From contig JBAYHN010000022.1 in assembly GCA_041666125.1 (NCBI GenBank), positions 1 through 18,531 on the forward strand: a stretch of DNA of 18,531 bases. Reading direction: 5' to 3'. How positions within the stretch are numbered: the first letter of the stretch is position 1; every line of letters begins with the position of its first letter. Of the stretch, positions 6,571-14,900 are shown in pieces. Below the pieces are notes generated by a model. It was not told where the DNA came from. It saw nothing but the letters and a program-made list of their open reading frames with translations, and did no database searches. The position numbers were made by a program, and so were the translations under genes. The DNA is from JBAYHN01 sp041666125. GTDB taxonomy: Bacteria > Patescibacteriota > Gracilibacteria > UBA1369 > UM-FILTER-53-11.

Positions 6571-6828
6571 CTATTTCTTGTGCATCATATTCCACAATAG
6601 AGCCAGAACCCATCCAACTATGTATCCAACTGCAAAAGTTAGCGCAATAAGCCCAACCGCAAATCCCAAGTTAAAATCTGCAATAACATATGGATTGCTC
6701 AAAAAATGCAGCTTCAAAATCCAATCCATTAAAAACTGCGCAGCACCAAAAGCTACCAAAATGCTCCACAAAAGGTGAAGACCACCCATTAGAGATCCAA
6801 CTACGAGACCTACTCTGTTTTTATGCAT
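6571..6828 (-). CDS. Small two-helix membrane protein, conserved hypothetical
   Basis: 85 residues with two hydrophobic helices, about 7-31 and 54-79, joined by a loop containing HFLSNPYVI (41-49). Positive ends (HKNR at the N-terminus, HKK at the C-terminus) predict both ends in the cytoplasm and the loop outside. Glycines in both helices (GSLMGG 11-16, VGYIVGW 67-73) suggest tight helix packing. From memory, the pattern HLLWS...NPY...VGY.VGW..A..WN resembles a small uncharacterised family seen in Patescibacteria; I know no function for it. The gene follows typA on the same strand after 93 bases, with a possible promoter of its own, and ends at a shared bidirectional terminator. Confidence 0.85.
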   Translation of the reverse strand: MHKNRVGLVVGSLMGGLHLLWSILVAFGAAQFLMDWILKLHFLSNPYVIADFNLGFAVGLIALTFAVGYIVGWVLALLWNMMHKK

Positions 6829-6860
6829 ACTAAATAAAGTTAAGAATTAAATATGCATAT

Positions 6861-6889
6861 ATATTCTAACCACAAAAATCCCCTGACAA
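6861..6889 (-). promoter_or_regulatory. Possible promoter of the 85-residue membrane protein gene
   Basis: On the minus strand: TTGTCA (6889-6884), a 17-base spacer and GAATAT (6866-6861); TAGAAT at 15-base spacing overlaps it. The match is moderate. The gap to typA has no hairpin terminator, only an AT-rich CAATTA/TAATTG dyad (6887-6892/6898-6903), so read-through from typA is also possible. Confidence 0.4.
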
Positions 6890-6921
6890 TTAAAATCTAA
6901 TTGACAGAAGCTAACCTCGAA

Positions 6922-8715
6922 CTATGCCTTTCCTTTTCTTTTGCGATCAACTTCCGTGAGATATTTCTTGCGAAGCCTAATGTGATGAGGAGTAACTTCC
7001 AAATATTCATCATCTCCAACAAGTTCCAGTCCACGCTCAAGAGTTACATCAAACGGTGGAATTAATTGAATTGCTTCGTCTGCACCGGAAGAACGTGTAT
7101 TTGTAAGATTTTTTCCTTTTAAAGGATTAACCAACATTTCAACTCCCTGTTTTGAAACATCACCAATAACCATGCCTTCATAAACTTCCGTACCCGGGCG
7201 AATGTACATAACTCCACGCTCTTGCAAATTAAAAATCGCAAACGCAACGGCCTTGCCGGTTCCAATAGAAACCATCGATCCAACAGATCTTCTTTTTATC
7301 TCGCCAACGTGAGGCCTAAATCCAATAACCTGTGAGCATAAAATTCCTTCTCCTCGCGTATCCGTAATAAATTCGCTGCGATATCCAAGAAGTCCACGCG
7401 TAGGAATTTCAAAAATCATTCTTGTGTGACCATGTTCCGGTCGCATCTCTTTCATCACGCCTTTGCGCTTGGAAAGTTTTTCGATTATCGGACCAGAAGT
7501 ATCATTATCAACATCAATTGTAACTTCTTCAAAAGGTTCATATAGCACGCCATCTATTGTTTTTAGAATTACTTGCGGCTTGGAAACTTGCACTTCATAT
7601 CCTTCTCTGCGCATGTTTTCCAACAAAATTGCGATGTGCAATTCTCCGCGACCAGAAACCACAAATTCATCATTGGTAGAAGAAAAATTTACTTTAAGAC
7701 CAACGTTAATTTCCAATTCGCGTTCAAGACGCTCGCGAATTTGTCTGCTCGTTACAAGTTTTCCATCTTGCCCGGCCAATGGGGAACTATTTACCAAGAA
7801 AACCAAGGAAATAGTTGGCTCACCAACGCTAATTGCAGGTAGTGCCTCCTGCTCTTCATTCTCACAAATTGTCTCGCCAATATCTATGTCTGTAATTCCG
7901 GCAATCATAACAAGATCACCTGCATCGGCTTGATCAACTTCCTTGCGTTCAAAACCATTGAAAGTTTTTACACTAGTAATTGTTGATTTACGCGCAACGC
8001 CTTCTGTATTTTTCACAATCACAGATTGTCCTTTTCTAACAATGCCCTCATAAATACGGCCAATCGCAAGTCTTCCAAGAAAGTTATCATAACCCAAATT
8101 GAAAGGCTGCATGCGAAGTGGCAGGCTTGTATCTGCCTTTGCCGGCGGAATAGTTTCCAAAATGGTATCAAAAAGCGGAGTTAAATCTTTTCGAGGATCA
8201 TCCAATTTACGAATCGCAATCCCCTGTTTGCTAATTGCATAAAGAGTAATGAAATCTAGTTGCTCGTTGCTCGCACCCAAATCCATAAAAAGCTCCAACA
8301 CTAAATTGTGAACTTCTTCCGGGTTAGCCGCAGGCTTGTCTATTTTATTTAAAATTACAATTGGCCTAATACCAAGTTCAAGAGATTTTTTAAGCACGAA
8401 TTTTGTCTGCGGCATAGGACCTTCCTGTGCATCAACCAACAAAAGAACGCTATCAATAGAACGCAACACGCGCTCCACTTCCGAGCTAAAATCAGCATGC
8501 CCTGGAGTATCCACAATATTAATCTTTGTGCCTTTATAAAAAAGCGAAGCGTTCTTGGCATAGATTGTAATGCCGCGCTCGCGCTCCAAAACGTTGCTAT
8601 CCATGCTAACCGTAGAGGCATCATCCACCATTCCCGTCTGGCGCATCATTGCGTCAACTAGAGTAGTTTTTCCGTGGTCAACGTGGGCTATAATTGCAAT
8701 ATTTCGAGTTTCCAT
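6922..8715 (-). CDS. typA: Ribosome-associated translational GTPase TypA/BipA
   Basis: 597 residues from the ATG at 8715, close to the usual 600-610. TypA/BipA is an EF-G-like GTPase that binds the 70S ribosome and supports 50S assembly and stress or cold growth (family knowledge). G motifs: G1 AHVDHGKTT (10-18), G2 RERGIT (45-50), G3 DTPGH (69-73), G4 NKID (123-126), G5-like YAISKQG. The beta-barrel domain, the EF-G-like domains (SGRGELHIAILLENMRREG, then RGLLGYRSEF) and the BipA-specific C-terminus (MVNPLKGKNLTN-like, ending KRKGKA) are all present, so the protein is complete. The TTG at 8721 would add two residues, but the ATG fits the family N-terminus METRNIAIIAH. The gene has its own promoter. 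It lies next to cold and RNA-related genes (Csp, helicase), but not in one operon with them. Confidence 0.98.
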   Translation of the reverse strand: METRNIAIIAHVDHGKTTLVDAMMRQTGMVDDASTVSMDSNVLERERGITIYAKNASLFYKGTKINIVDTPGHADFSSEVERVLRSIDSVLLLVDAQEGPMPQTKFVLKKSLELGIRPIVILNKIDKPAANPEEVHNLVLELFMDLGASNEQLDFITLYAISKQGIAIRKLDDPRKDLTPLFDTILETIPPAKADTSLPLRMQPFNLGYDNFLGRLAIGRIYEGIVRKGQSVIVKNTEGVARKSTITSVKTFNGFERKEVDQADAGDLVMIAGITDIDIGETICENEEQEALPAISVGEPTISLVFLVNSSPLAGQDGKLVTSRQIRERLERELEINVGLKVNFSSTNDEFVVSGRGELHIAILLENMRREGYEVQVSKPQVILKTIDGVLYEPFEEVTIDVDNDTSGPIIEKLSKRKGVMKEMRPEHGHTRMIFEIPTRGLLGYRSEFITDTRGEGILCSQVIGFRPHVGEIKRRSVGSMVSIGTGKAVAFAIFNLQERGVMYIRPGTEVYEGMVIGDVSKQGVEMLVNPLKGKNLTNTRSSGADEAIQLIPPFDVTLERGLELVGDDEYLEVTPHHIRLRKKYLTEVDRKRKGKA

Positions 8716-8740
8716 ACACAAAGGGAATAATAACCTGATG

Positions 8741-8768
8741 ATAATACTGATTTGTCAGGTCCTGTCAA
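8741..8768 (-). promoter_or_regulatory. typA promoter with overlapping dyad
   Basis: On the minus strand: perfect TTGACA (8768-8763), a 16-base spacer and TATTAT (8746-8741). The start would be near 8734, giving a leader of about 20 bases. The 17-base near-palindrome TTGTCAGGTCCTGTCAA (8752-8768; one mismatched pair) covers the -35 element and half the spacer, so it could be an operator. Confidence 0.65.
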
Positions 8769-8798
8769 CCTGTAAAGTAATTTTTGTGTGCCGGCAGA

Positions 8799-9404
8799 TT
8801 AATTTGCCTTCAAAATATTAATGCATTCACCAATTCCGTCTAAGATTTGTTGCAACGAAATTAATTGATCATTATCACCATCCACACGTGCCCACATCGT
8901 CAATTTCCCAACTCCTGCCAGGAGCTCTTCGAGTCCAAGCAATATACTCGCGTTCTCAATAGACAATCTTTTTAAAAGTCTCTCGTTTTCAGAGAGTCCA
9001 CTTTCACGACTACTGCTAGTTAAAAGTGCCGTTTGATAAAATCGCGATTGAAAGTCATTCAAACGAACACTTACTTCTTCTACAAATGAGCACCCTTTCC
9101 CATCTTGTTGCAGAATATAAATGCTAGCAAGTGAAGATATGTATAACGCAACCAGTTTTCTTCTACAATTTTCTTTCGCTTGCAGTACAGCTTGAATGCC
9201 AGACTCAAAATCAGCAGCACGATTAATGCCTCCTTCAGCCCCAACCGCCAGAGCACCAGATGAAAGAGCCCCCCTTCTTACTCCCTCTAATGACCTCTCT
9301 AGATCTGTATATGATGGTGGCAAAGCAGGATCACCATCAAGAGCTACCGGCAATCCATCCTGGAATTCTGGCCACCCATCTCCTAATTGATCAAAATCAC
9401 TCAT
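8799..9404 (-). CDS. Unknown 201-residue helical cytoplasmic protein
   Basis: No family recognised. From the ATG at 9404 it begins MSDFDQLGDG. An acidic, Pro/Gly-rich, probably flexible N-terminus (about 1-35) is followed by mostly amphipathic helical sequence to the end (for example ESGIQAVLQAKENCRRKLVALYI, split across 67-89, and LKRLSIENASILLGLEELL). There is no signal peptide, membrane helix or metal motif; four Cys are scattered. A start at 9458 is possible on paper, but it lies upstream of a strong promoter whose start point is near 9414, so the ATG at 9404 is preferred. The leader is then only about 10 bases. typA follows on the same strand 83 bases downstream with its own promoter, so the two are neighbours rather than a clear operon. 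Confidence 0.75.
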   Translation of the reverse strand: MSDFDQLGDGWPEFQDGLPVALDGDPALPPSYTDLERSLEGVRRGALSSGALAVGAEGGINRAADFESGIQAVLQAKENCRRKLVALYISSLASIYILQQDGKGCSFVEEVSVRLNDFQSRFYQTALLTSSSRESGLSENERLLKRLSIENASILLGLEELLAGVGKLTMWARVDGDNDQLISLQQILDGIGECINILKAN

Positions 9405-9420
9405 ATATATACAAAGCGCT

Positions 9421-9448
9421 AGTATATAGCCAAAATCACGTTTGTCAA
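9421..9448 (-). promoter_or_regulatory. Promoter of the 201-residue protein gene
   Basis: On the minus strand: perfect TTGACA (9448-9443), a 16-base spacer and TATACT (9426-9421). The start is predicted near 9414, about 10 bases before the ATG, leaving no room for a Shine-Dalgarno. This is one of the best promoter matches in the window. Confidence 0.75.
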
Positions 9449-9458
9449 GACATGACAA
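9442..9458. repeat. Inverted repeat TTGTCA-N5-TGACAA over a promoter
   Basis: Perfect 6-base arms (9442-9447 and 9453-9458) with a 5-base spacer overlap the -35 element of the minus promoter and lie upstream of the plus promoter of the Cys-rich gene. It could be an operator serving both directions, or chance. Confidence 0.4.
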
Positions 9459-9484
9459 CAGGCTGAACCGACCTGTCTGGTAAA

Positions 9485-9493
9485 TGGTATAAC
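9485..9493 (+). promoter_or_regulatory. Extended -10 promoter giving a leaderless mRNA
   Basis: TGG followed by TATAAC (9488-9493) makes an extended -10 element; no good -35 is seen at 16-18 bases. The predicted start, 7 bases downstream, coincides with the A of the ATG at 9500, so the transcript should be leaderless. Confidence 0.55.
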
Positions 9494-9499
9494 AAAGCT

Positions 9500-10720
9500 A
9501 TGCAGAATTCGCAGTGCACAAAGTGTAAAAACACCTTCCCAATTTTTGAGGAAGATTTGGCGTTTTATAAAAAAATGAATGTGCCCACGCCTACTCACTG
9601 CCCAAAATGCAGAGAAGCGCGCAGGCTTGCTTGGCGCAACGAATGGAAATTTTACAAACGCACGTGTGATTTAACCGGAGAAAAAATAATTTCTTATATT
9701 TCGCCGGAAAGTAAGCAAAGGGTTTATAGCCTAAATGCGTGGTTTTCGGATAAATGGGAAAGGCGCGCAACCGGCAGGGATTATGATTTTTCGCGTCCGT
9801 TTTTTGAACAATTCAAAGAGCTGCTTACCGCAACGCCTCACATTCCCCTACTCATGGGCGATTGCGAAAATTCTCTATATACAAATTATTCTTGGAAAAA
9901 TAAAAACTGCTACATGATTTCGGCGTCGGATTTTAATCAGGATTCTTATTATTCGGCTTATTTGGAACAATCTCGCGACTGCGCGGACTGTTTGTGGGTG
10001 AGCAATGCCGAGCTTTGTTATGAATGTACGGACTGCGAAAAATGCTACGACTGCGATTTTTGCCAGACGTGTAAAAATTGCCAAACGTGCGAGCATTGCA
10101 CAGAATGCAGCCGCTGTGCGGATTGTTTTGGTTGCATAAATTTGCGCGACAAAAAGTTTTGCGTTTTAAATAAACAGCTCACGCGCGAAGAATATGAAAG
10201 TAAAAAAGCATATTTCTTAAAAAACCGTGGCGAACTTGAAGCGCGTTTAAAAGAATTGCGTGATCGCGAACCGGTTATGGCCATACACAATAGCAGCTGC
10301 GAAAACTGCGCAGGAGACACATTAATCAACTGCAAACGATGTTTTTTATGTTTTGATTTAATTGATTCCATAGATTGCAGATATGTGACGTATGGCTTAA
10401 AAGCCAAAGACTGCACAGACATGAATGGCGCGTCGCATTGCGAATTGATGTATGAAAGTGTCGCGTCGCCGGAATGTTACAACTGCCGTTTTTGCTCTGC
10501 GTGCTGGGTAAAATCCAGCAACTTGGATTATTGCCATTTGTGCCGCGCATGCACAAACTGTTTTGGCTGCGTGAGTTTGTACCGCAATTCATACTGCATA
10601 TTAAACAAACAATACACAAAAGAAGAATATGAAAGTTTGCTGCCGAAAATTATTGAACATATGAAAAGTAATGGCGAGTGGGGCGAATTTTTCTCGGACG
10701 AAGTGAGCCCGTTTTCCTGA
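9500..10720 (+). CDS. Cys-rich zinc-ribbon protein with CxxC ladder (uncharacterised Patescibacteria-type family)
   Basis: 406 residues with 42 cysteines. The N-terminal zinc ribbon is C6-x2-C9 ... C34-x2-C37, with C56 after it. A conserved-looking aromatic segment follows (WFSDKW 81-86, DYDFSRPFFEQF 94-105). From C173 to C212 a Cys occurs at every third residue, 14 in a row; shorter ladders occur at 326-335 and 345-357. The block CFGCxxL(x5)C(x)LNKQ(x)T(K/R)EEYE is present twice (209-232 and 354-377), showing an internal duplication. From memory this is a family common in Patescibacteria genomes and often auto-labelled CaiB/BaiF; the sequence has nothing resembling a CoA-transferase, so I reject that label. 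There is no signal peptide or membrane helix. Metal binding (zinc or iron-sulfur) is inferred from the cysteines; the function is unknown. The gene is probably transcribed as a leaderless mRNA and is followed after 51 bases by a kinase gene with its own promoter. Confidence 0.88.
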   Translation: MQNSQCTKCKNTFPIFEEDLAFYKKMNVPTPTHCPKCREARRLAWRNEWKFYKRTCDLTGEKIISYISPESKQRVYSLNAWFSDKWERRATGRDYDFSRPFFEQFKELLTATPHIPLLMGDCENSLYTNYSWKNKNCYMISASDFNQDSYYSAYLEQSRDCADCLWVSNAELCYECTDCEKCYDCDFCQTCKNCQTCEHCTECSRCADCFGCINLRDKKFCVLNKQLTREEYESKKAYFLKNRGELEARLKELRDREPVMAIHNSSCENCAGDTLINCKRCFLCFDLIDSIDCRYVTYGLKAKDCTDMNGASHCELMYESVASPECYNCRFCSACWVKSSNLDYCHLCRACTNCFGCVSLYRNSYCILNKQYTKEEYESLLPKIIEHMKSNGEWGEFFSDEVSPFS

Positions 10721-10733
10721 CAGCTGCACAAGT

Positions 10734-10762
10734 TTGACAGAGTGCAACTCATTGCGTAAAAT
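10734..10762 (+). promoter_or_regulatory. Kinase promoter, near-leaderless
   Basis: Perfect TTGACA (10734-10739), a 17-base spacer and TAAAAT (10757-10762). The start is predicted at about 10768-10770, only 2-4 bases before the ATG at 10772. A second TGACAG lies 17 bases upstream (10718-10723, overlapping the previous stop codon). I see no terminator hairpin for the Cys-rich gene in this 51-base gap, so read-through may add to kinase expression. Confidence 0.75.
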
Positions 10763-10771
10763 TGCCCCCTT

Positions 10772-11887
10772 ATGGATCTACAAGAAGGCGACGTTTTTGA
10801 TGGCAACCTTTCTGTGGCGAGAGAGCTATATGAAACATCCATGTCTCATATATTTTTAATGCAGCCTACCAATCCAATTCCAGATGGCAAAGTACCAGAA
10901 AATGTCATTTTAAAATTATCAAAATTTGACGATGAATCTACTTTTAGCGAAGAAGAACAGACTTTAGCTACTCTGGGCACAGAGGAACTAAAGAAAATGG
11001 CTGATGATTTATCAACTCAGATAGAAGAGTTATCACATTCAATGGGAGCATCCAGCAGCTTTGATGATTTTAGGAGAATGGGCCTCCTAATGAATGAGCA
11101 AGAAAAAGTAATGAATGCAATCAGAATAATCTTACATAAATTATTACTTGTAACGTTTGAAACAGAGGCTGAAGTGTCAATAACAATGGGAGAAAGATTC
11201 CCAAACCAATTCCCTCACATTATAAAAATTATAAGAAAAACAAATGGCGATATTATGGCAATCATCATGGAATATATTAAAGGTGGAGATTTATCCGATT
11301 ACATGGAAAAACTAGAAAGGCCGCTTAACGAGGAAGAAATTGCTCAGATTGCAATATCTATACTCTCTGCCTTAGAGAAATTACATGCATGTGGTGTAAT
11401 TTATAGGGACTTAAAACCAGAAAACGTCTTACTGGATAATGACTCCAATGGGGAAATAGAAACAATTAAGCTTACAGATTTTGGTCTAGCTAAAACAATG
11501 CGATCAGAAAAATCAATGCCTCCAAGGTTTAAATGCGGTACGCCTAATTATATGGCGCCAGAATGTCTTAGTTCAGATAAAATTATCTACGACAGACTAA
11601 CCGATTTATATGCTTTTGGTGTTTTATTATATTATATGTGCGAAAGTAGAAGAACTCCGTTTGGTGGCAAAAGACAACCTAGAGTTCCCGGTGAGCAAAT
11701 GAGAGAAATGAATGATGCATCCCCATTTTTTAGAGGATTAATCTCTGAATTGTTATCGGAGAATCCTAAAGACAGGCCGCAGCAACCAAGAAATATTATG
11801 CAAAAAATCGCTCAATATATTGTTTCTAAGCAACCCGAACTGAGAGCACAAGAACCTTATTACTCTGCACTTGGCAGAGTTTCCTAA
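10772..11887 (+). CDS. Divergent Hanks-type Ser/Thr protein kinase with a helical insert
   Basis: 371 residues. The kinase fold is clear: VILK with ATP-binding K48; YRDLKPEN 211-218 with catalytic D213 and N218; DFG 236-238; GTPNYMAPE 256-264 with a possible activation-loop T257; D278 in the DLYAFG helix; R335 in NPKDRP. These residues suggest an active enzyme. Three features are unusual: the glycine-rich loop is replaced by ELYETSMSHIF (18-28) with no Gly; the HRD His is Tyr (Y211); and about 80 residues of charged helix (53-130) are inserted between K48 and helix C, whose glutamate is probably E132 or E134. There is no membrane helix and no PASTA or other sensor domain, so it is probably cytoplasmic. 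Substrates are unknown, and no phosphatase or FHA gene is visible nearby. It ends at a hairpin shared with the convergent macroglobulin gene. Confidence 0.92.
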   Translation: MDLQEGDVFDGNLSVARELYETSMSHIFLMQPTNPIPDGKVPENVILKLSKFDDESTFSEEEQTLATLGTEELKKMADDLSTQIEELSHSMGASSSFDDFRRMGLLMNEQEKVMNAIRIILHKLLLVTFETEAEVSITMGERFPNQFPHIIKIIRKTNGDIMAIIMEYIKGGDLSDYMEKLERPLNEEEIAQIAISILSALEKLHACGVIYRDLKPENVLLDNDSNGEIETIKLTDFGLAKTMRSEKSMPPRFKCGTPNYMAPECLSSDKIIYDRLTDLYAFGVLLYYMCESRRTPFGGKRQPRVPGEQMREMNDASPFFRGLISELLSENPKDRPQQPRNIMQKIAQYIVSKQPELRAQEPYYSALGRVS

Positions 11888-11888
11888 C

Positions 11889-11932
11889 AAAAAAACCTCC
11901 GAAAGATTACCGTTTAAATCCTCCAGAGGTTT
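11889..11932. terminator. Terminator between convergent kinase and macroglobulin genes
   Basis: AAACCTC (11893-11899) pairs with GAGGTTT (11926-11932), and an inner GATT/AATC pair (11905-11908/11917-11920) structures the loop. The minus strand continues into T (11892-11889), so it mainly ends the macroglobulin transcript. The plus strand has few T after the stem, so it is weaker for the kinase gene. Confidence 0.7.
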
Positions 11933-11956
11933 ATTGATTGTGAGCGATTTTGGCTT

Positions 11957-14900
11957 CTACTCCTTCACATTCATCCAATCGCCTTCCGTTCTACCAAAGT
12001 TTTCCGGGAAATACATTTCCGAAACAACAGTCGGCGGATTGTGGAACTGCCCTTCACTTGTTACTTGGACGTAATAATCATATTCATAAACGCCTTTGCT
12101 CAACCTATCGGCGAATAAGAACAAACGATCTGCGCGAATTTCTTTATAATTCCACGGAGAGTATCCAAAATAATAACCGTCATTTATTTCCACTTCATCA
12201 TTCACATACATATCCCTTATGTCGCTCTCATAATTCGTATCCTGCAGTGAGCGTTTTGTATTTTCGAATTCAAAATTTACCAATTCAAATCCGGCCGGCA
12301 AGAAATCTTCTATCGCTACAAAGTTGCGTTCCTCCGGAACAACAACCGTAATTCTGCCATGCAGAGTTTCGCCAACTTTGGCTTCCTTTAGCGGATTCTC
12401 CATCTTTGTATCGGTTGCGCTGTAATATTTACGTTCAATATTAAAGCCTTCACTGCGTGGAGCAATCTTTTCAATTGGCAAGAAATATTTAAGCACCATG
12501 TCGTAATAAATTCTGCCATTCCCCTCTTTGGAAAAATTAATCTCCGTGCCATCTCCGCCAAGTTTCAATTCGCTAATTGCCTTAACAACTTCTTGAGTAT
12601 CCAAAATAGTACTATTATTCACCGCATATTGTTTTTCTATGCTGCCATCTATATTTATAGTTGCAGAATAATTGGCCTCGGTTTCTTTTGTCTGTTTTAA
12701 ATATTCCGCAAGCGCAATTAAAGCAGTTACGTTATCCTGTGTAGTTTCCCACCTGCCGTCTTTTCTGACCTTAATAAGCCAAGAAATCATCTTTGGCAAC
12801 AGTGGATGAGTTGGATCAATTCTGGTTAATGCCTGCACCGTAAGCGCAGTTACTTTGGTATGAGTCATCATGTCAAAAGAACTCCCAATGTCGTTGCGAA
12901 CATACGTGCCACGAGCATCAATGCGCGCCTGATTTTCCAAACTCTTTATAAGTTCTTTTACATTTGCGCTACCGGCGGAAATTTTATTTAGAGTCATTGC
13001 CAAGTATGCTTTTCCACCATTCGAAAGCAGAGCGCGATCTCCATATAAGCTGTTTGTTAAGCCAACATCAGCCTGTCCAATTTCCGACATTACAAATAGC
13101 ATGTAAGCGCGATTATTTGCCCAGTAAGTATTTTTCTTGGTTTTTTTACCTTTACTATCTAATTCCAAATCTTTGTCGCTTCGCATGTAGTTTTGCAAAT
13201 AAGAAACGGCGCGACTTAGAGAAGTGCCATCCACCGAATAGCCCGCTTTTTTGACTTGATTAGCACCAAATACAAAATATGCGGTTAGATATGGATAGCT
13301 CTTGCTGTCTACTCCCTGGAAATAGCCAAAGCCACCATCGTCCCTTTGGAAAGCATAAAGCCTTTGCAGTGTTTTGGAAACAAGTGTGTCGAAACTAATT
13401 ATATTATTTTTCACATCGCGGATTGGAGTAAGTTTTAATTTATCCGAAAGACCAGGCAATGCCACAGCATTTTTTAGAACCACGTTTGGCAAAAGCGAGC
13501 TGAGCAATTGCTCCGTGCAGCCGTATGGATAAGTCAAAAGATAATTTAATGAACTTGAAATATATGTCGCCAATGTTGCACCGGTTGTAATTTTCAATTC
13601 ACCAAGTTCCGGGTCTATAGAATCCGGGAGCAACACTTTTTCCGTGAAAGATAGGTCATCGGTAAATGAGCTAAGAGCAACGGTTTCTGGCGTTGAATAA
13701 GAATAAATCGGAAATGATTGAATCACCGAATCCGAAGCTCCATTTCCTTTGGCGCTAAACGTTATTTCCGCCAAAGTTCCATTTTCAACTTTTGGAGTAG
13801 AAACTTCCCACAAAATTTTTGCGCTTCCTCCTTTTGAAATATTAACGCTCTTTTCTTTGCTACCACTAACTTCCAAATTCTTAACATCCAAAGTTAGAGT
13901 TACGTTGCTGTTTGAATCCGTAAAATTATGAACAATCGCGCCAAGCTTGATCTTGTCTTTAAATAGAGCAAAACGAGGCAATACAGGACGAACCATAAGT
14001 GCCTTTGCACTCGTCACTTCTTTGTTGACCGAACCGAATAATGAATTTGTCGTCGAGCCAATAACTTCAATATTCCAAGTTGTTAAATTATCCGGCAACT
14101 TAAAGCTCGCAGTAACTTTTCCATTGGCATTAGTTACAAGCGCACTCTTCCAATAAGCCGTATCTTCAAATTCTCCACGTGGCTTTGCAAGCTCATCGGC
14201 ACCTTTCCCAGCTCCTCCCTTTGAACCCTTCAAATCCGATATATTTATGCGCTCCAAAAGGCTGGTTAAGTTATCTGCCGTTGTAATTCCAAGCGGCTTG
14301 CTGCTATAAAAAAGCCCAATCAAATTGCGCACCGGGTTGCCTTTTAATGCGAGCAAACTGGCATCCACCGCAGCTATAGAAAGGTCTGCAGCAACAGGTT
14401 TACCATCTGCATTGGTCGTCGTAATTTCGAGATTTACAGTATCCCGAGGCTGATACCTTTCTTTGTCCGGTTTTACCGAAATGTTAAGCGCCTTGGCCTT
14501 GGCATCAACCACAACATTTGCATATCCAAGTTTAAAGTCTGGCGGATCGGTTTTATTTCCCGCTTTTGCCTCCAACACGGAAACATAAAAATTAGGAATC
14601 ATCTTTTCCGTAATTGGAATTTCTATAACGTGGGCATTGGACTCAATATCAACAACTTTCGATTCAAAAATATTTCCTCTTTCAAAAGTAAGCAACGCTT
14701 TTACCTTTGCATATGGCGATTTAACAAACAGTTTTGCTGTGTCCCCCACTTTATAATCCATCTTATCTAGCTTCAATTCCATGCGATTATTATTTTCCTG
14801 CTTCCAGTTAACAACTTCGCTAGTGGTTGCATAAAAATCCACCGTCGAGCTAAACACATTGCCCAGCGAATCGTGACCTGTTGCCGTCACCAAATATTCT

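Noticed and set aside
8713..8721. TTG start at 8721 for typA, adding two residues
   Set aside because: The ATG at 8715 gives the family N-terminus METRNIAIIAHVDHGKTT directly, and nothing supports the TTG.
9405..9458. Upstream ATG at 9458 for the unknown 201-residue protein
   Set aside because: A TTGACA/TATACT promoter lies between it and the ATG at 9404, so the transcript should begin after the upstream ATG.
830..10720. UGA read as glycine (Gracilibacteria/Absconditabacteria code)
   Set aside because: TGA ends the apbE gene at 830-832 and the Cys-rich gene at 10718-10720 at sensible places, and no gene needs an in-frame TGA.
9500..10720. CaiB/BaiF CoA-transferase identity for the Cys-rich protein
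   Set aside because: No CoA-transferase motifs are visible; the sequence is a zinc ribbon followed by Cys ladders.
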